In this document: piece after piece, positions 46,148-57,137 of the stretch
How positions within the stretch are numbered: position 1 is the first letter of the stretch
How the letters are laid out: the number at the start of each line of letters is the position of its first letter
Origin: Sphingobacterium griseoflavum
GTDB taxonomy: Bacteria; Bacteroidota; Bacteroidia; Sphingobacteriales; Sphingobacteriaceae
Direction: 5' to 3'
DNA: 64,000 nt
Assembly: GCF_014653155.1 (NCBI RefSeq)
Contig: NZ_BNAF01000005.1
Span: 1 to 64,000, forward strand
Translations under genes and position numbers: made by a program
The notes under the pieces: model-generated
Databases searched by the model: none
What the model was told of the DNA's origin: nothing
What the model saw: only the letters and a program-made list of their open reading frames with translations

Positions 46148-47437
46148 TCAGAAGGTGAGGGGAGCGTAACAAACCTCGCCTTCAATCTGCAGGCTATTCG
46201 AATCTGCGGTCTTTGCCTTGACGTTTACCTGCACTTGCCATCTTTTTAGCGTGTTAAGATGGTTGAACGACCAGCTAGTTGGCCAAGTGTTGAAGTCGAG
46301 CTGTAGCATCAAGACATTACCATTTGGGATTTCTTCAAACGCGGGCCTCTTTACAGCATGGTCTAGGGTGGAAAGCAATGTGCCACCAGCTTGCGGGTAT
46401 TTGTATAGTTTGTAAAACATGTTCTGGGGCAATGATCGGGCTAACGTATCATCAATCTGCCAAAAACTCGCGATGTGCGGGACTTCAATAGATTGGATAT
46501 GGGTGGTCTCGACACTTTGAAAGTCTTCATCATAATCATAGCTTATGATCGTATCTTGCTGCTGGACGGTCGATTTGTGTACCAATAGATCCAGATAGGG
46601 TAGCTTGTGGCTCTGTAGGTTTTCTACATTCAGGTTTAACAGGTTGGCCAAGCTGTGGCGAAGCGATGGCAAAACCATCAGGGGATACCGACTCCAAAAC
46701 GCGACTGGCGCATCCGTCTCGGTAAAAACGCGCACCCTATTCTTCCCAACCGGTAATTTTTCATGCAGCGGCCATTTGCCAAAAATAGTCGCCTTAGTTC
46801 TCGACAGATGAGCGTGTAGCGATAGTTCTTCGTTTACTTTCCAAAAGCTTATATGATCCAATTCCGGCAACTTCTGTTGTGGATGAAGTTGCCGGATCGG
46901 TAACCAGTTTTTTTCTTGCGTCAAGTCAGCAGCACGCCACTTGCGGTTAATACTGTCCTGTGGAGATACCTGGATCAATACATGCTCTTCCACCGTAAAA
47001 ACGGATATGAACTGATTTATCTTCGCAAACCCTCGCCCTTCGCCGGTATGCTGTTGCATCGCATGACGCGCCAGAAATTTATCCCACCGCGCATGATCCT
47101 TTACAGACTGCAAGCTGTAGTAGGTAGTCGGATCTTCAGGAAGATTAAAAAAGAACATGTGCGCGGGAATAGCCAAGCCGGCGTTCCATATATTTTTCAT
47201 GAGCGCCGATGACGTGCTATCGCTACGCTTATGCGGTATGAGTTTGTCGGAGAAAATGGAGTAGATATTGTCAATAAACAAATCGTCCAATGCAATGGCG
47301 AGGATGGATACGCTGTCACGATGCACCAGCTGCCGCTTAGAGCGATAATCCCGGCTGCAATAGATCGCTATGCCCACCGCGATGATGGCTCCAAACACGC
47401 CCAATACGATTTTGACTAGCCTACCCATGCCCAACAA
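46148..47437 (-). CDS. Membrane-anchored protein, probable diverged DUF4836 homologue
   Basis: A 429-residue protein with one N-terminal span (VKIVLGVFGAIIAVGIAIYC) and a large extracytoplasmic part. Not recognised at first sight, but residues 298-320 (ISYDYDEDF, then VE and EVP) match the neighbouring DUF4836 protein (residues 478-500, IDYEYDEDY then RE and EIP) with identical spacing, and the ends (LQIEGEVCYAPL against RIGGEFAVAFP) also agree. It therefore seems a shortened paralogue without the acidic insert. It is the last gene of a three-gene operon, one base after the DUF4836 stop. Confidence 0.7.
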   Translation of the reverse strand: MLGMGRLVKIVLGVFGAIIAVGIAIYCSRDYRSKRQLVHRDSVSILAIALDDLFIDNIYSIFSDKLIPHKRSDSTSSALMKNIWNAGLAIPAHMFFFNLPEDPTTYYSLQSVKDHARWDKFLARHAMQQHTGEGRGFAKINQFISVFTVEEHVLIQVSPQDSINRKWRAADLTQEKNWLPIRQLHPQQKLPELDHISFWKVNEELSLHAHLSRTKATIFGKWPLHEKLPVGKNRVRVFTETDAPVAFWSRYPLMVLPSLRHSLANLLNLNVENLQSHKLPYLDLLVHKSTVQQQDTIISYDYDEDFQSVETTHIQSIEVPHIASFWQIDDTLARSLPQNMFYKLYKYPQAGGTLLSTLDHAVKRPAFEEIPNGNVLMLQLDFNTWPTSWSFNHLNTLKRWQVQVNVKAKTADSNSLQIEGEVCYAPLTF

Positions 47438-47438
47438 G

Positions 47439-49442
47439 CTATTTGTGATCGACGTTTTCTAGGATTTGCTGTAGCAAATACTGGAGTGCGTTGGTGTTTT
47501 CCTTTGGAAAAGCAACCGCAAATTCCCCGCCAATACGGTTCTTTTTCAATCCGTTGACCCGGATGCTGATGTCACCAAAGTGCGATAGATCGTTTACGTT
47601 TTTCTGCCAACTGCCTATGATCGGAACACCCATCTTTTGAATAACGGCGGGGATTTTTTCCGTATGCACGGTAGCGACCATCGTGTGGTCGAAAATTTGC
47701 CTTTTTATCGAAGCATCTTTACTCGCTGAAAAGCGGTTTTCTTTGATCGCCATTACTTGTGCTTGGTCATTACCCACGAAAACGAGATTGTCCTTAAAAA
47801 ATACATAGATGGGCATAGACTTCTCATTTTCCGCTATTTTGAAAACACCATCTATTTGGCTTGCTTTGTTTTCTTTTTCAGCAAAGGCCAACAGTTGCTT
47901 AAAGATCCGCTGATCTTCGGAGGTAAACATCCATAGGAAATTAGGGATCTCTTCCTCTTTGGTTTTGCTCACCTCTCGGTAATTGTAATCTTCATCATAT
48001 TCGTAGTCGATGTATGTTGATGTTACTTTTTTAAGATCATTGATAAAAATCACATGGTCGCCTTTCATTACCTTGGCAATTGCCTTTTCGTCCAAGGCGA
48101 TTTGCATGGCTGTCGTCCCAATACGCACAAGATCGCTATAGGTCGGCATTATCGGTCCATACCACCGAGCAAACAAGGCTGGAAGGCTGTTCAAATAGGC
48201 TTCGGTATTTACGTTTAGGGAAAGATAGCCGAGGTGGTTTTCGGGAATGTATTTGGCGAATTTCCGATTCACCTTATTTTTATACATCTTGCGGAATATT
48301 TTTTGCACGTCCTTATCCAAACCAACCGAGGCTTTTAACTTCAGGACGTTTTTGTCTTGAATGAAATCCAGAACCGCGTCCTGATATCCATAATCCAAGT
48401 TTTTCATGTCGAAGCCTAGGCTCATGGTCAGCACCTCATAGGGAAGAGCGCTGCGATAAACATCGTTGAGGTCTTTTACCCAAATATGGAGCAAGGTGTT
48501 TTGCTTGTCAAATCGCAGAATCTTTTTATTTCTGGTGACCTCGGTTGTGGGCTTCAGGAAGGCGTCGAAATCACGTGCTATCCAGGTGCTGAACGCCTGA
48601 TTTCGGATCGAATCATTTTTATTGTTTCGCGCCATCTCGGCTCGGTAAGATTCATCCGAATAACCATCGAAATCGAGGTCGTAGCCTTCGATGTTCGTCG
48701 ACAAGGTGTCTACGTTGACGCCTGCCACGTCGGAAAGTAGCGGTGCAATGCTGTCGTAGAGCTCGGCGTCAAAATCGATAGCTTCATCATTCATTCCTTC
48801 CACCACAGCATATGCGCTGTCTGCCGCCTCGTCCCATGCTGTTGCGATGTCTATATTGTCGACGGCTGCCGTGCTGTCTACTGCGTAGGGCATATCATAC
48901 CAATCATTTGTTGGTTTGGGTAGGTCAAGGCCATATGCTGCAGCGATGCTATCGTGCTGAAAAAAGCTACTCTTGTAGTCACCTGTCAACAGAAATAGGC
49001 TGTTATCATTCCACGCCAGCTGCGTTTTTCCGTCTTTTGCTATGGCCTTACGGAAGCCGCCAGCAACATGCTCGGGCGATAAGTCAGCAAAGATATGCTG
49101 TTCAATCTGATGGCCGGCCTTTAGTGGAATAAGGATGCCCAAATAATAAGAACTGTCGGTGTCGGTTTTGTAAATATAGGTATGCCGATCATAAGCGAGG
49201 TCAAAATCCTCAAACTTATGGATATCGAGTGCGTGTTGGGTCTGCAAGGCGTCGAATGCGCCCAATTGGGTAAGCACTGCGTTGAGTTTCTCCAACGAGC
49301 TGTGCCTGACGATGGCTTGGCTATTGACTACCGCTACGAGGTCGGCCTGTGTTGGAACGCGGTGTAGGAGATCTTGACCATGGGCCAAGGCTGCTGTCGA
49401 TAGCGCAAACAACGCTATCAAACACTTTTTTGGAGACATCAT
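47439..49442 (-). CDS. DUF4836-family exported protein
   Basis: A 667-residue exported protein. After the signal peptide (ALSTAALAHG) the start VPTQADLVAVVNSQAI fits DUF4836. An Asp/Glu-rich insert spans about residues 180-270 (DNIDIATAWDEAADSAYA, YDLDFDGYSDESYRAEM). Later IPENHLGYLSLNVNTEAYL and the IDYEYDEDYNYREV motif (478-491). No catalytic motif is seen. Probably periplasmic or surface exposed. It lies between a lipoprotein gene (2 nt gap) and its presumed paralogue (1 nt gap). Function unknown. Confidence 0.75.
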   Translation of the reverse strand: MMSPKKCLIALFALSTAALAHGQDLLHRVPTQADLVAVVNSQAIVRHSSLEKLNAVLTQLGAFDALQTQHALDIHKFEDFDLAYDRHTYIYKTDTDSSYYLGILIPLKAGHQIEQHIFADLSPEHVAGGFRKAIAKDGKTQLAWNDNSLFLLTGDYKSSFFQHDSIAAAYGLDLPKPTNDWYDMPYAVDSTAAVDNIDIATAWDEAADSAYAVVEGMNDEAIDFDAELYDSIAPLLSDVAGVNVDTLSTNIEGYDLDFDGYSDESYRAEMARNNKNDSIRNQAFSTWIARDFDAFLKPTTEVTRNKKILRFDKQNTLLHIWVKDLNDVYRSALPYEVLTMSLGFDMKNLDYGYQDAVLDFIQDKNVLKLKASVGLDKDVQKIFRKMYKNKVNRKFAKYIPENHLGYLSLNVNTEAYLNSLPALFARWYGPIMPTYSDLVRIGTTAMQIALDEKAIAKVMKGDHVIFINDLKKVTSTYIDYEYDEDYNYREVSKTKEEEIPNFLWMFTSEDQRIFKQLLAFAEKENKASQIDGVFKIAENEKSMPIYVFFKDNLVFVGNDQAQVMAIKENRFSASKDASIKRQIFDHTMVATVHTEKIPAVIQKMGVPIIGSWQKNVNDLSHFGDISIRVNGLKKNRIGGEFAVAFPKENTNALQYLLQQILENVDHK

Positions 49443-49444
49443 TT

Positions 49445-50128
49445 TTATTTCGTTAATGTGATGGTGTTTGCTAAACTCGTGGAACCTCTGAAAAGGGCAA
49501 TTGCAGGAACTTTCAGCAGCACAGCTTTTCCGTTGCTGGATATTTTTGCCGACGCATTGGTCTGTGTCTTTATATGCTTTTCAAAGCGGATAATATTTGT
49601 ATAATAGGCATCGCCGAAAAGCTTTTGATCATCCGCTGAGATTTTGGCGAACTCCTTACCGACATCGGGCATATATTTGTAATGACGCGAGAACGCCGGG
49701 ACAGAAGGTTGGAATGCATAGCTGTTATAGCTGGTGACATTTGTTTTGAATTGTTTGGATAGCATGTTGCTAAATTCGTTCAATGCCTCGACAGATTTGA
49801 AGTTACAGGAAAGTGTGGCAATATAGTTATTGAAATCCAACGTATACTGTACGTTGCTTATCCCGGGGGTGGCTTTTAGCGTCCGAACAGCGCGTTCCAT
49901 TTCTTTTGTAACGGTGGCTTGTGAGGGGATTTGTATACCATTGACGTTTTTTAGTTTCATGAGTGAAGCGACCTTTGTTTTGCTCTTGCTCAGGTTTAAC
50001 GTTGCTTTGATACTACCCGAACCATCTTGTTTCATGTCAATCTGTTCAACCAAATCAAAACAGCTGGTCAGTAGGCAGCAACCTAACAGACATAGAAATA
50101 TGGTGTAAAATTTTTTAATACTGTTCAT
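49445..50128 (-). CDS. Hypothetical lipoprotein
   Basis: A 227-residue lipoprotein: signal sequence MNSIKKFYTIFLCLLGCCLL and lipobox LTSC. The mature start FDLVEQIDMKQDGSGSIKATLNLSKSKTKV is a beta-strand-rich segment. The protein repeats alternating polar/hydrophobic strands and ends with LKVPAIALFRGSTSLANTITLTK. Not matched to a known family. First gene of the three-gene operon; an ATG at 50143 would add MYTIK. Confidence 0.7.
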   Translation of the reverse strand: MNSIKKFYTIFLCLLGCCLLTSCFDLVEQIDMKQDGSGSIKATLNLSKSKTKVASLMKLKNVNGIQIPSQATVTKEMERAVRTLKATPGISNVQYTLDFNNYIATLSCNFKSVEALNEFSNMLSKQFKTNVTSYNSYAFQPSVPAFSRHYKYMPDVGKEFAKISADDQKLFGDAYYTNIIRFEKHIKTQTNASAKISSNGKAVLLKVPAIALFRGSTSLANTITLTK

Positions 50129-50143
50129 TTTTATAGTATACAT

Positions 50144-50576
50144 GCAGTTGGTTCAATCCATCTCTTCCGCTTGTTGTTATTAAACTGTCTTCCATTAAAA
50201 CCCCTGGATACATTATCGGAGTGGGGGATAGGAATGCACCTTGGTGTCGCCTTGGTCAGGTTTGGATGGCGAAGGCTTTTTACCGCAGATAGAACAACGC
50301 TATGACTCTAGCTTTACGATGGAAATCATCCCTTCACTAGCAAAAAAAGCGCCAACATTATCCGGTAAATGTTACTTTTCGTGTTTTATGGACGTACGAA
50401 CCTCGCTATGTAAACGGCACATCCTGAACGTTGGGGCGGCTTACGGATCATGTTAGATCTAAGCATCTAGGGGCGCGCATTCGGGCGATAGTCCGGGTGC
50501 TGTCCTGATCCTAATTAATAAAGGCCAGCTCTCCTGGGATAGCTGGCCTTGGCGGTAATCTTAAAGCTGTATGTGC
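50144..50576. other. Gap of 433 nt, mostly featureless
   Basis: Between the lipoprotein operon and the convergent-looking end of hom. I see no gene with protein-like composition; the 71-codon frame on the plus strand (50241-50456) has no family resemblance or clear start. The right end holds the hom terminator. The left end should contain the promoter of the lipoprotein operon. Confidence 0.5.
50521..50550 (-). terminator. Terminator of the metY-hom operon
   Basis: AAGGCCAGCT pairs perfectly with AGCTGGCCTT (10-nt loop); on the minus strand a TTTATTAATT tract follows. It lies 27 nt after the hom stop. Confidence 0.88.
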
Positions 50577-51758
50577 CTAGAGCACTTCAGCGATAAAATT
50601 TCCTGGTTGGTTGATCAGGTCTCTTTTTGCTATGATCTCTTGCAAATTGATTTTTCCAATCACATAGTTGAAATCTTCACCATAAAAACGTTCGGTTATG
50701 GACTCAAATGCCAAGTTTTGCAGAACGTCATCTGCGGCATAACGCAGGTAAACATTCACCACGTAATTGCTTGTAAATCGGATTTGTCCTGCATCCAAAT
50801 GTTTTTTGTATTCGTAGCGATAGCCGTAGCGTAAGGCGGCAATATCGGAAAGTACAGCCGATCCTGTAGGATGTCCGCCAGCACCTTTACCGTAGAAGAA
50901 CTGTTCGTCGGCAAAAGCTGCTTTGACGAGCACGCCGTTGTTTTCGTTTTCCACATTGTACAGAATGTTGTCGGGCCGAACGAACTTTGGCAATACATAC
51001 AGCACCACTTCATTGTTGTTTATTTCTTTGGCCAAGGGCAACAACTTGATTTTGAAACCTTTTTCTTTCGCAAATAGTATATCCTGATCGGCCAGTTTAT
51101 CGATTCCCAGATTTAGGATATCTTTCGGATCGACGTATATACCATAGGCGTGGGAGGCGACGATTGCCAATTTGTATTTTGGATCATAGCCGCCTACATC
51201 TAGCGTCGGATCCGTTTCTGCAAAACCTAATTCCTGTGCTTTTTTTAGCGCGGCATCATAGCTTTGACCTTCGCTAAATATCTTCGAGAGAATATAGTTG
51301 GAGGAACCATTAAATATCCCGGTCACGGAGTGCAGTAGCTCGTTGTCGTAGTATTCTTCCAAATTACGGATAATGGGAATACTTCCGCACACTGCGCCTT
51401 CATAGAGTAGTGACGTGCCGTGCTCTTGCTGAATCTGCGCCAATTCCTCGAGGTGGGTTGCGATCATCTTTTTATTGGCAGACACCACATTTTTTCCTGA
51501 TGTCAACGCTCTTTTCGTGAATGTAAAAGCAGCATCGGCGTCGTCGATCAATTCGACTACGGTATTGATTGCTGGATCAGCCAAGATCGCTTCCGGGTCG
51601 GTACTGAATAGTTCCGCGGGCAAACTTCTTTTCTTATCCGCATTTTTTATGACAAATTTCTTTATTTCTAAATTTAGTTTTTTTGTTTTTATAATATCAT
51701 ATAGGCCTTGTCCCACGACACCGAAGCCAAACATGCCTATTATTAATTTCTCTCTCAT
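50577..51758 (-). CDS. hom: Homoserine dehydrogenase
   Basis: Reduces aspartate semialdehyde to homoserine, feeding methionine and threonine. The NAD(P) fold IIGMFGFGVVGQGLYDII opens the protein; SANKKMIATH and YEGAVCGSIPIIRNLEEY and FNGSSNYILSKI hold catalytic and substrate residues; ETDPTLDVGGYDPKYKL is the family signature. 393 residues, without an aspartokinase fusion. It is second in the metY-hom operon, 64 nt after metY, and thus under the SAM riboswitch. Confidence 0.94.
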   Translation of the reverse strand: MREKLIIGMFGFGVVGQGLYDIIKTKKLNLEIKKFVIKNADKKRSLPAELFSTDPEAILADPAINTVVELIDDADAAFTFTKRALTSGKNVVSANKKMIATHLEELAQIQQEHGTSLLYEGAVCGSIPIIRNLEEYYDNELLHSVTGIFNGSSNYILSKIFSEGQSYDAALKKAQELGFAETDPTLDVGGYDPKYKLAIVASHAYGIYVDPKDILNLGIDKLADQDILFAKEKGFKIKLLPLAKEINNNEVVLYVLPKFVRPDNILYNVENENNGVLVKAAFADEQFFYGKGAGGHPTGSAVLSDIAALRYGYRYEYKKHLDAGQIRFTSNYVVNVYLRYAADDVLQNLAFESITERFYGEDFNYVIGKINLQEIIAKRDLINQPGNFIAEVL

Positions 51759-51822
51759 TTGTGCGTTTTTCTCTTTTTTTGCTTTACGTTTTATACCTGG
51801 ATTCTTCAGGTTTTTTTGTTTA

Positions 51823-53148
<1,326 letters not shown>

Positions 53149-53208
53149 TTAAACAATGTTTTAAAGCACGAGAGAGGGGGAATGGCCGTTCTTCAAATAG
53201 AAAGGAAA

Positions 53209-53236
53209 GCGATGGGTTTGTGCAGTTACCCATTGC
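53209..53236 (-). terminator. Terminator-like hairpin in the metY leader
   Basis: GCAATGGGT and ACCCATCGC (one mismatch, 10-nt loop) on the transcribed strand, followed by the pyrimidine-rich CTTTCCTTTCTATTTG. It lies 16 nt after the stop of the leader ORF and about 80 nt before the metY ATG, a good position for an attenuator. The T-run is not perfect. Confidence 0.5.
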
Positions 53237-53251
53237 CGATTTCATGAACGA

Positions 53252-53347
53252 CTACCGCATTCGACGCGACAGGCCGAAACAGCAGCCTACCTGACACAGC
53301 GGTTGAACTATAAAACTAGCGGATAAGATTGTTTTTTTTGCTATCAT
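53252..53347 (-). CDS. Candidate leader peptide with Cys-Cys, 31 aa
   Basis: In the transcribed leader between riboswitch and metY lies ATG plus 30 codons: MIAKKTILSASFIV, then QPLCQVGCCFGLSRRMR. Three cysteines are at 18, 22 and 23. Its ATG is 36 nt after the aptamer and its stop is 16 nt before a hairpin. Cys codons close to a hairpin are the layout of a leader-peptide attenuator, and metY supplies sulfur amino acids. Translation is not shown; it might be chance. Confidence 0.45.
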   Translation of the reverse strand: MIAKKTILSASFIVQPLCQVGCCFGLSRRMR

Positions 53348-53368
53348 CGTCTTATTTCATTTATATGC

Positions 53369-53389
53369 TCCAAGGATATATTTCTTGGA
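53369..53389 (-). promoter_or_regulatory. Helix competing with riboswitch P1
   Basis: On the transcribed strand TCCAAG, the 3' strand of helix P1, is followed after nine bases by CTTGGA. The two can pair in a hairpin that excludes P1. This is the mutually exclusive arrangement expected of an expression platform. Confidence 0.5.
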
Positions 53390-53474
53390 CAGGAATTGGC
53401 ACCTTTTCAACGTATGCTGAAGGTTGCCAGTGGGTCATCGAGCCAGTCTCTCGCCACTTCTTTATAAACCAAGA
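53383..53474 (-). ncRNA. SAM-I riboswitch aptamer upstream of metY
   Basis: The transcribed strand has TCTTGG (P1), AGTGGCGAGAGACTGGCTC, GATGACCC, ACTGGCAACC, a P3 arm (ACCTTCA...TTGAA), GGTGCCAATTCCTG and CCAAGA (P1). These are in order the conserved parts of the S-box leader (GAG, CTGGC, GATGA, CCC, GGCAACC, GGTGCCAATTCC). At about 92 nt it is compact. It controls metY-hom, a typical SAM-I target. Confidence 0.9.
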
Positions 53475-53523
53475 CCTAGCTTGCGGAAGGTGTTGATTAG
53501 TGTACCACTATCGAAGTACAAGG

Positions 53524-53554
53524 CAAATATAGCTGTTTTTAAAAATGCTGCAAA
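53524..53554 (-). promoter_or_regulatory. Promoter of the metY-hom operon
   Basis: On the minus strand TTTG (53554-53551), exactly 19 nt, then TATATTTG (53531-53524): perfect TTTG-N19-TAnnTTTG. The start would be near 53518, about 44 nt before the aptamer. Confidence 0.75.
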
Positions 53555-53597
53555 TTTTTTTTGAAAGTTTAGATGGGAAACCTACACAATACTGCAT

Positions 53598-53628
53598 AAA
53601 AAAGACCTCATTGTGCAATGAGGCCTTT
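53598..53628 (-). terminator. Terminator of the tRNA-Phe cluster
   Basis: On the minus strand GGCCTCATT pairs with AATGAGGTC (one mismatch) around GCAC, followed by TTTTTT. It lies just after the last tRNA. Confidence 0.88.
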
Positions 53629-53629
53629 G

Positions 53630-53702
53630 TGGTGCCAGCTGGATTCGAACCAGCGACACAAGGATTTTCAGTCCTTTGCTCTACCAACTGAGCTATGGCA
53701 CC
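53630..53702 (-). tRNA. tRNA-Phe (anticodon GAA), third of the cluster
   Basis: Reads GGTGCCATAGCTCAGTTGG on, with anticodon loop CTGAAAATC (GAA), T arm GGTTCGAATCC and acceptor GGTGCCA/TGGCACC. Discriminator A is encoded; CCA is not. The sequence is identical to the other two copies. Confidence 0.97.
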
Positions 53703-53741
53703 GCTAAGTGTTTTTTGATCTGTCACTTTTCAGATTTGGGG

Positions 53742-53814
53742 TGGTGCCAGCTGGATTCGAACCAGCGACACAAGGATTTTCAGTCCTTTGCTCTACCAAC
53801 TGAGCTATGGCACC
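53742..53814 (-). tRNA. tRNA-Phe (anticodon GAA), second of the cluster
   Basis: Same 73-nt gene as its neighbours. The spacer to the next copy (39 nt) is nearly identical to the other spacer, so the copies arose by tandem duplication of a 112-bp unit. Confidence 0.97.
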
Positions 53815-53853
53815 GTTAAGTGTTTTTTGATCTGTCACTTTTCAGATTTGGGG

Positions 53854-53926
53854 TGGTGCCAGCTGGATTCGAACCAGCGACACAAGGATTTTCAGTCCTT
53901 TGCTCTACCAACTGAGCTATGGCACC
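53854..53926 (-). tRNA. tRNA-Phe (anticodon GAA), first of the cluster
   Basis: Same gene as the two downstream copies. It is first in transcription. The bases upstream differ from the shared spacer. Confidence 0.97.
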
Positions 53927-54083
53927 TTCTGCAACGTTTTTATTGTTTATTGCGTTGCAAATCTAGGTTCTTTTTTCGAATTCTAAAACTTTTGCAGCAA
54001 TTATTTTTAGCCCTTTGATCAACTTATTGATTTTGATCGAGATAAAATTACATCAAATAAACACGGTAAAAGTTCAAATACGC

Positions 54084-54091
54084 TATCTTTG
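54084..54091 (+). promoter_or_regulatory. mnmA -7 box
   Basis: TATCTTTG fits TAnnTTTG and lies 17 nt before the mnmA ATG; no good -33 box 19 nt upstream was seen. Confidence 0.45.
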
Positions 54092-54108
54092 CACGTTACA
54101 ACATTATT

Positions 54109-55200
54109 ATGAGTAAGAAAGGTAGAGTTTTGGTCGCAATGAGTGGTGGAGTGGACAGTTCTGTAGCGGCCGTTATGTTGCACGAACAAGGCTATGACGT
54201 TATCGGTATTACGATGAAGACATGGGACTATGCTTCTGCAGGAGGATCTTCGAAAGAAACGGGTTGTTGCAGTTTGGACAGCATCAATGATGCCCGTGCG
54301 TTAGCCGTAGGATATGGATTTCCTCATTATATCCTGGATATTCGCGACGAGTTTGGCGATTATGTGATTGACAATTTTGTTGATGAATACATTGCGGGCA
54401 GAACGCCGAATCCCTGTGTTTTGTGCAATACGCATATCAAATGGTCGGCTCTGATGAAGCGGGCGGATAAATTGGATTGTGAATTTATTGCAACTGGACA
54501 TTATGCGAATATACGTATGCATGACAACGGACGTTATGTTATATCGAAAGGCCGCGATGAAAATAAAGATCAATCTTATGTGCTGTGGGGGGTATCGCAA
54601 GAGAATCTCGCACGAACCCAGTTTCCTTTAGGTAGTTTTACCAAGAAGGAGATCCGCCAGATGGCGTTGGAAATGGGACAGGCGGAGCTTGCGAAAAAGT
54701 CCGAAAGCTATGAGATATGCTTTGTTCCGGATAATGATTATCGTGCTTTCCTACGTCACAAACGACCGACGTTGGACCAAGAGATTGGACCGGGTAACTT
54801 TATCCTCTCCGACGGAACGGTGGTAGGGCAGCATATCGGCTATCCATACTTTACGATAGGGCAGCGCAAAGGCCTTGGTATTGCCTTGGGAAAACCGATG
54901 TTTGTTATTGAGATCCTTCCCGAAAGCAATTCTGTGGTGCTGGGCGAAGAACATGAGCTGGAAAAATCGCAAGCTTTCGTTCGCGACATTAATTTGGTGA
55001 AGTATGCATCATTGGAGCGGCCGATGGAGGCGGTTACCAAGATACGCTATAAGGATGCTGGCGCAGAATCCGTATTGACGCAGCAGGGGAATGTTATGCA
55101 AGTGGATTTTGCTCATCAGGTGAAAGGCATTGCGCCAGGACAGTCTGCGGTATTCTATGAGGGCAATGACCTGCTAGGTGGTGGCTTCTTGATGAAGTAA
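54109..55200 (+). CDS. mnmA: tRNA-specific 2-thiouridylase MnmA
   Basis: Thiolates U34 of tRNA Lys, Glu and Gln. PP-loop SGGVDSS (residues 12-18), catalytic cysteines in GRTPNPCVLCNTHIKW and ESYEICFVPD, then GQRKGLGIALGKP, and a C-terminal barrel. 363 residues is normal. ATG follows a -7 box at 17 nt. It is divergent from the tRNA cluster, which is read the other way, and ends at a bidirectional terminator. Confidence 0.96.
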   Translation: MSKKGRVLVAMSGGVDSSVAAVMLHEQGYDVIGITMKTWDYASAGGSSKETGCCSLDSINDARALAVGYGFPHYILDIRDEFGDYVIDNFVDEYIAGRTPNPCVLCNTHIKWSALMKRADKLDCEFIATGHYANIRMHDNGRYVISKGRDENKDQSYVLWGVSQENLARTQFPLGSFTKKEIRQMALEMGQAELAKKSESYEICFVPDNDYRAFLRHKRPTLDQEIGPGNFILSDGTVVGQHIGYPYFTIGQRKGLGIALGKPMFVIEILPESNSVVLGEEHELEKSQAFVRDINLVKYASLERPMEAVTKIRYKDAGAESVLTQQGNVMQVDFAHQVKGIAPGQSAVFYEGNDLLGGGFLMK

Positions 55201-55221
55201 GGCCTAGGATAGATCCTATAT

Positions 55222-55252
55222 AAAAGGGGATGCAAATTTTGCATCCCCTTTT
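55222..55252. terminator. Bidirectional terminator mnmA/gap
   Basis: AAAAGGGGATGCAAA and TTTGCATCCCCTTTT pair over 15 bp around a single base; T-runs lie on both strands. Serves both mnmA and the pfkA-gap operon. Confidence 0.93.
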
Positions 55253-55276
55253 ATTTTATCGTTGATCTCGTAGCGA

Positions 55277-57125
<1,849 letters not shown>

Positions 57126-57137
57126 CTTTCCTATTTA

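Larger units (their letters stand above)
53630..53926. repeat. Three-copy 112-bp tandem repeat with tRNA-Phe
   Basis: Each repeat unit is a 73-nt tRNA plus a 39-nt spacer (TTAAGTGTTTTTTGATCTG... ending GGGGT). The two spacers differ at one base near the tRNA end (GCTAAG/GTTAAG). Such high identity points to recent duplication or gene conversion. Confidence 0.9.

Noticed and set aside
50241..50456. 71-codon plus-strand frame in the gap before hom
   Set aside because: Mixed composition, no family resemblance, no ribosome-binding site; probably chance or a decayed remnant.
53630..53926. Mobile element or attachment site at the tRNA cluster
   Set aside because: Only the tRNAs and their spacers are repeated; no integrase, no partial tRNA copy and no flanking foreign genes are present.
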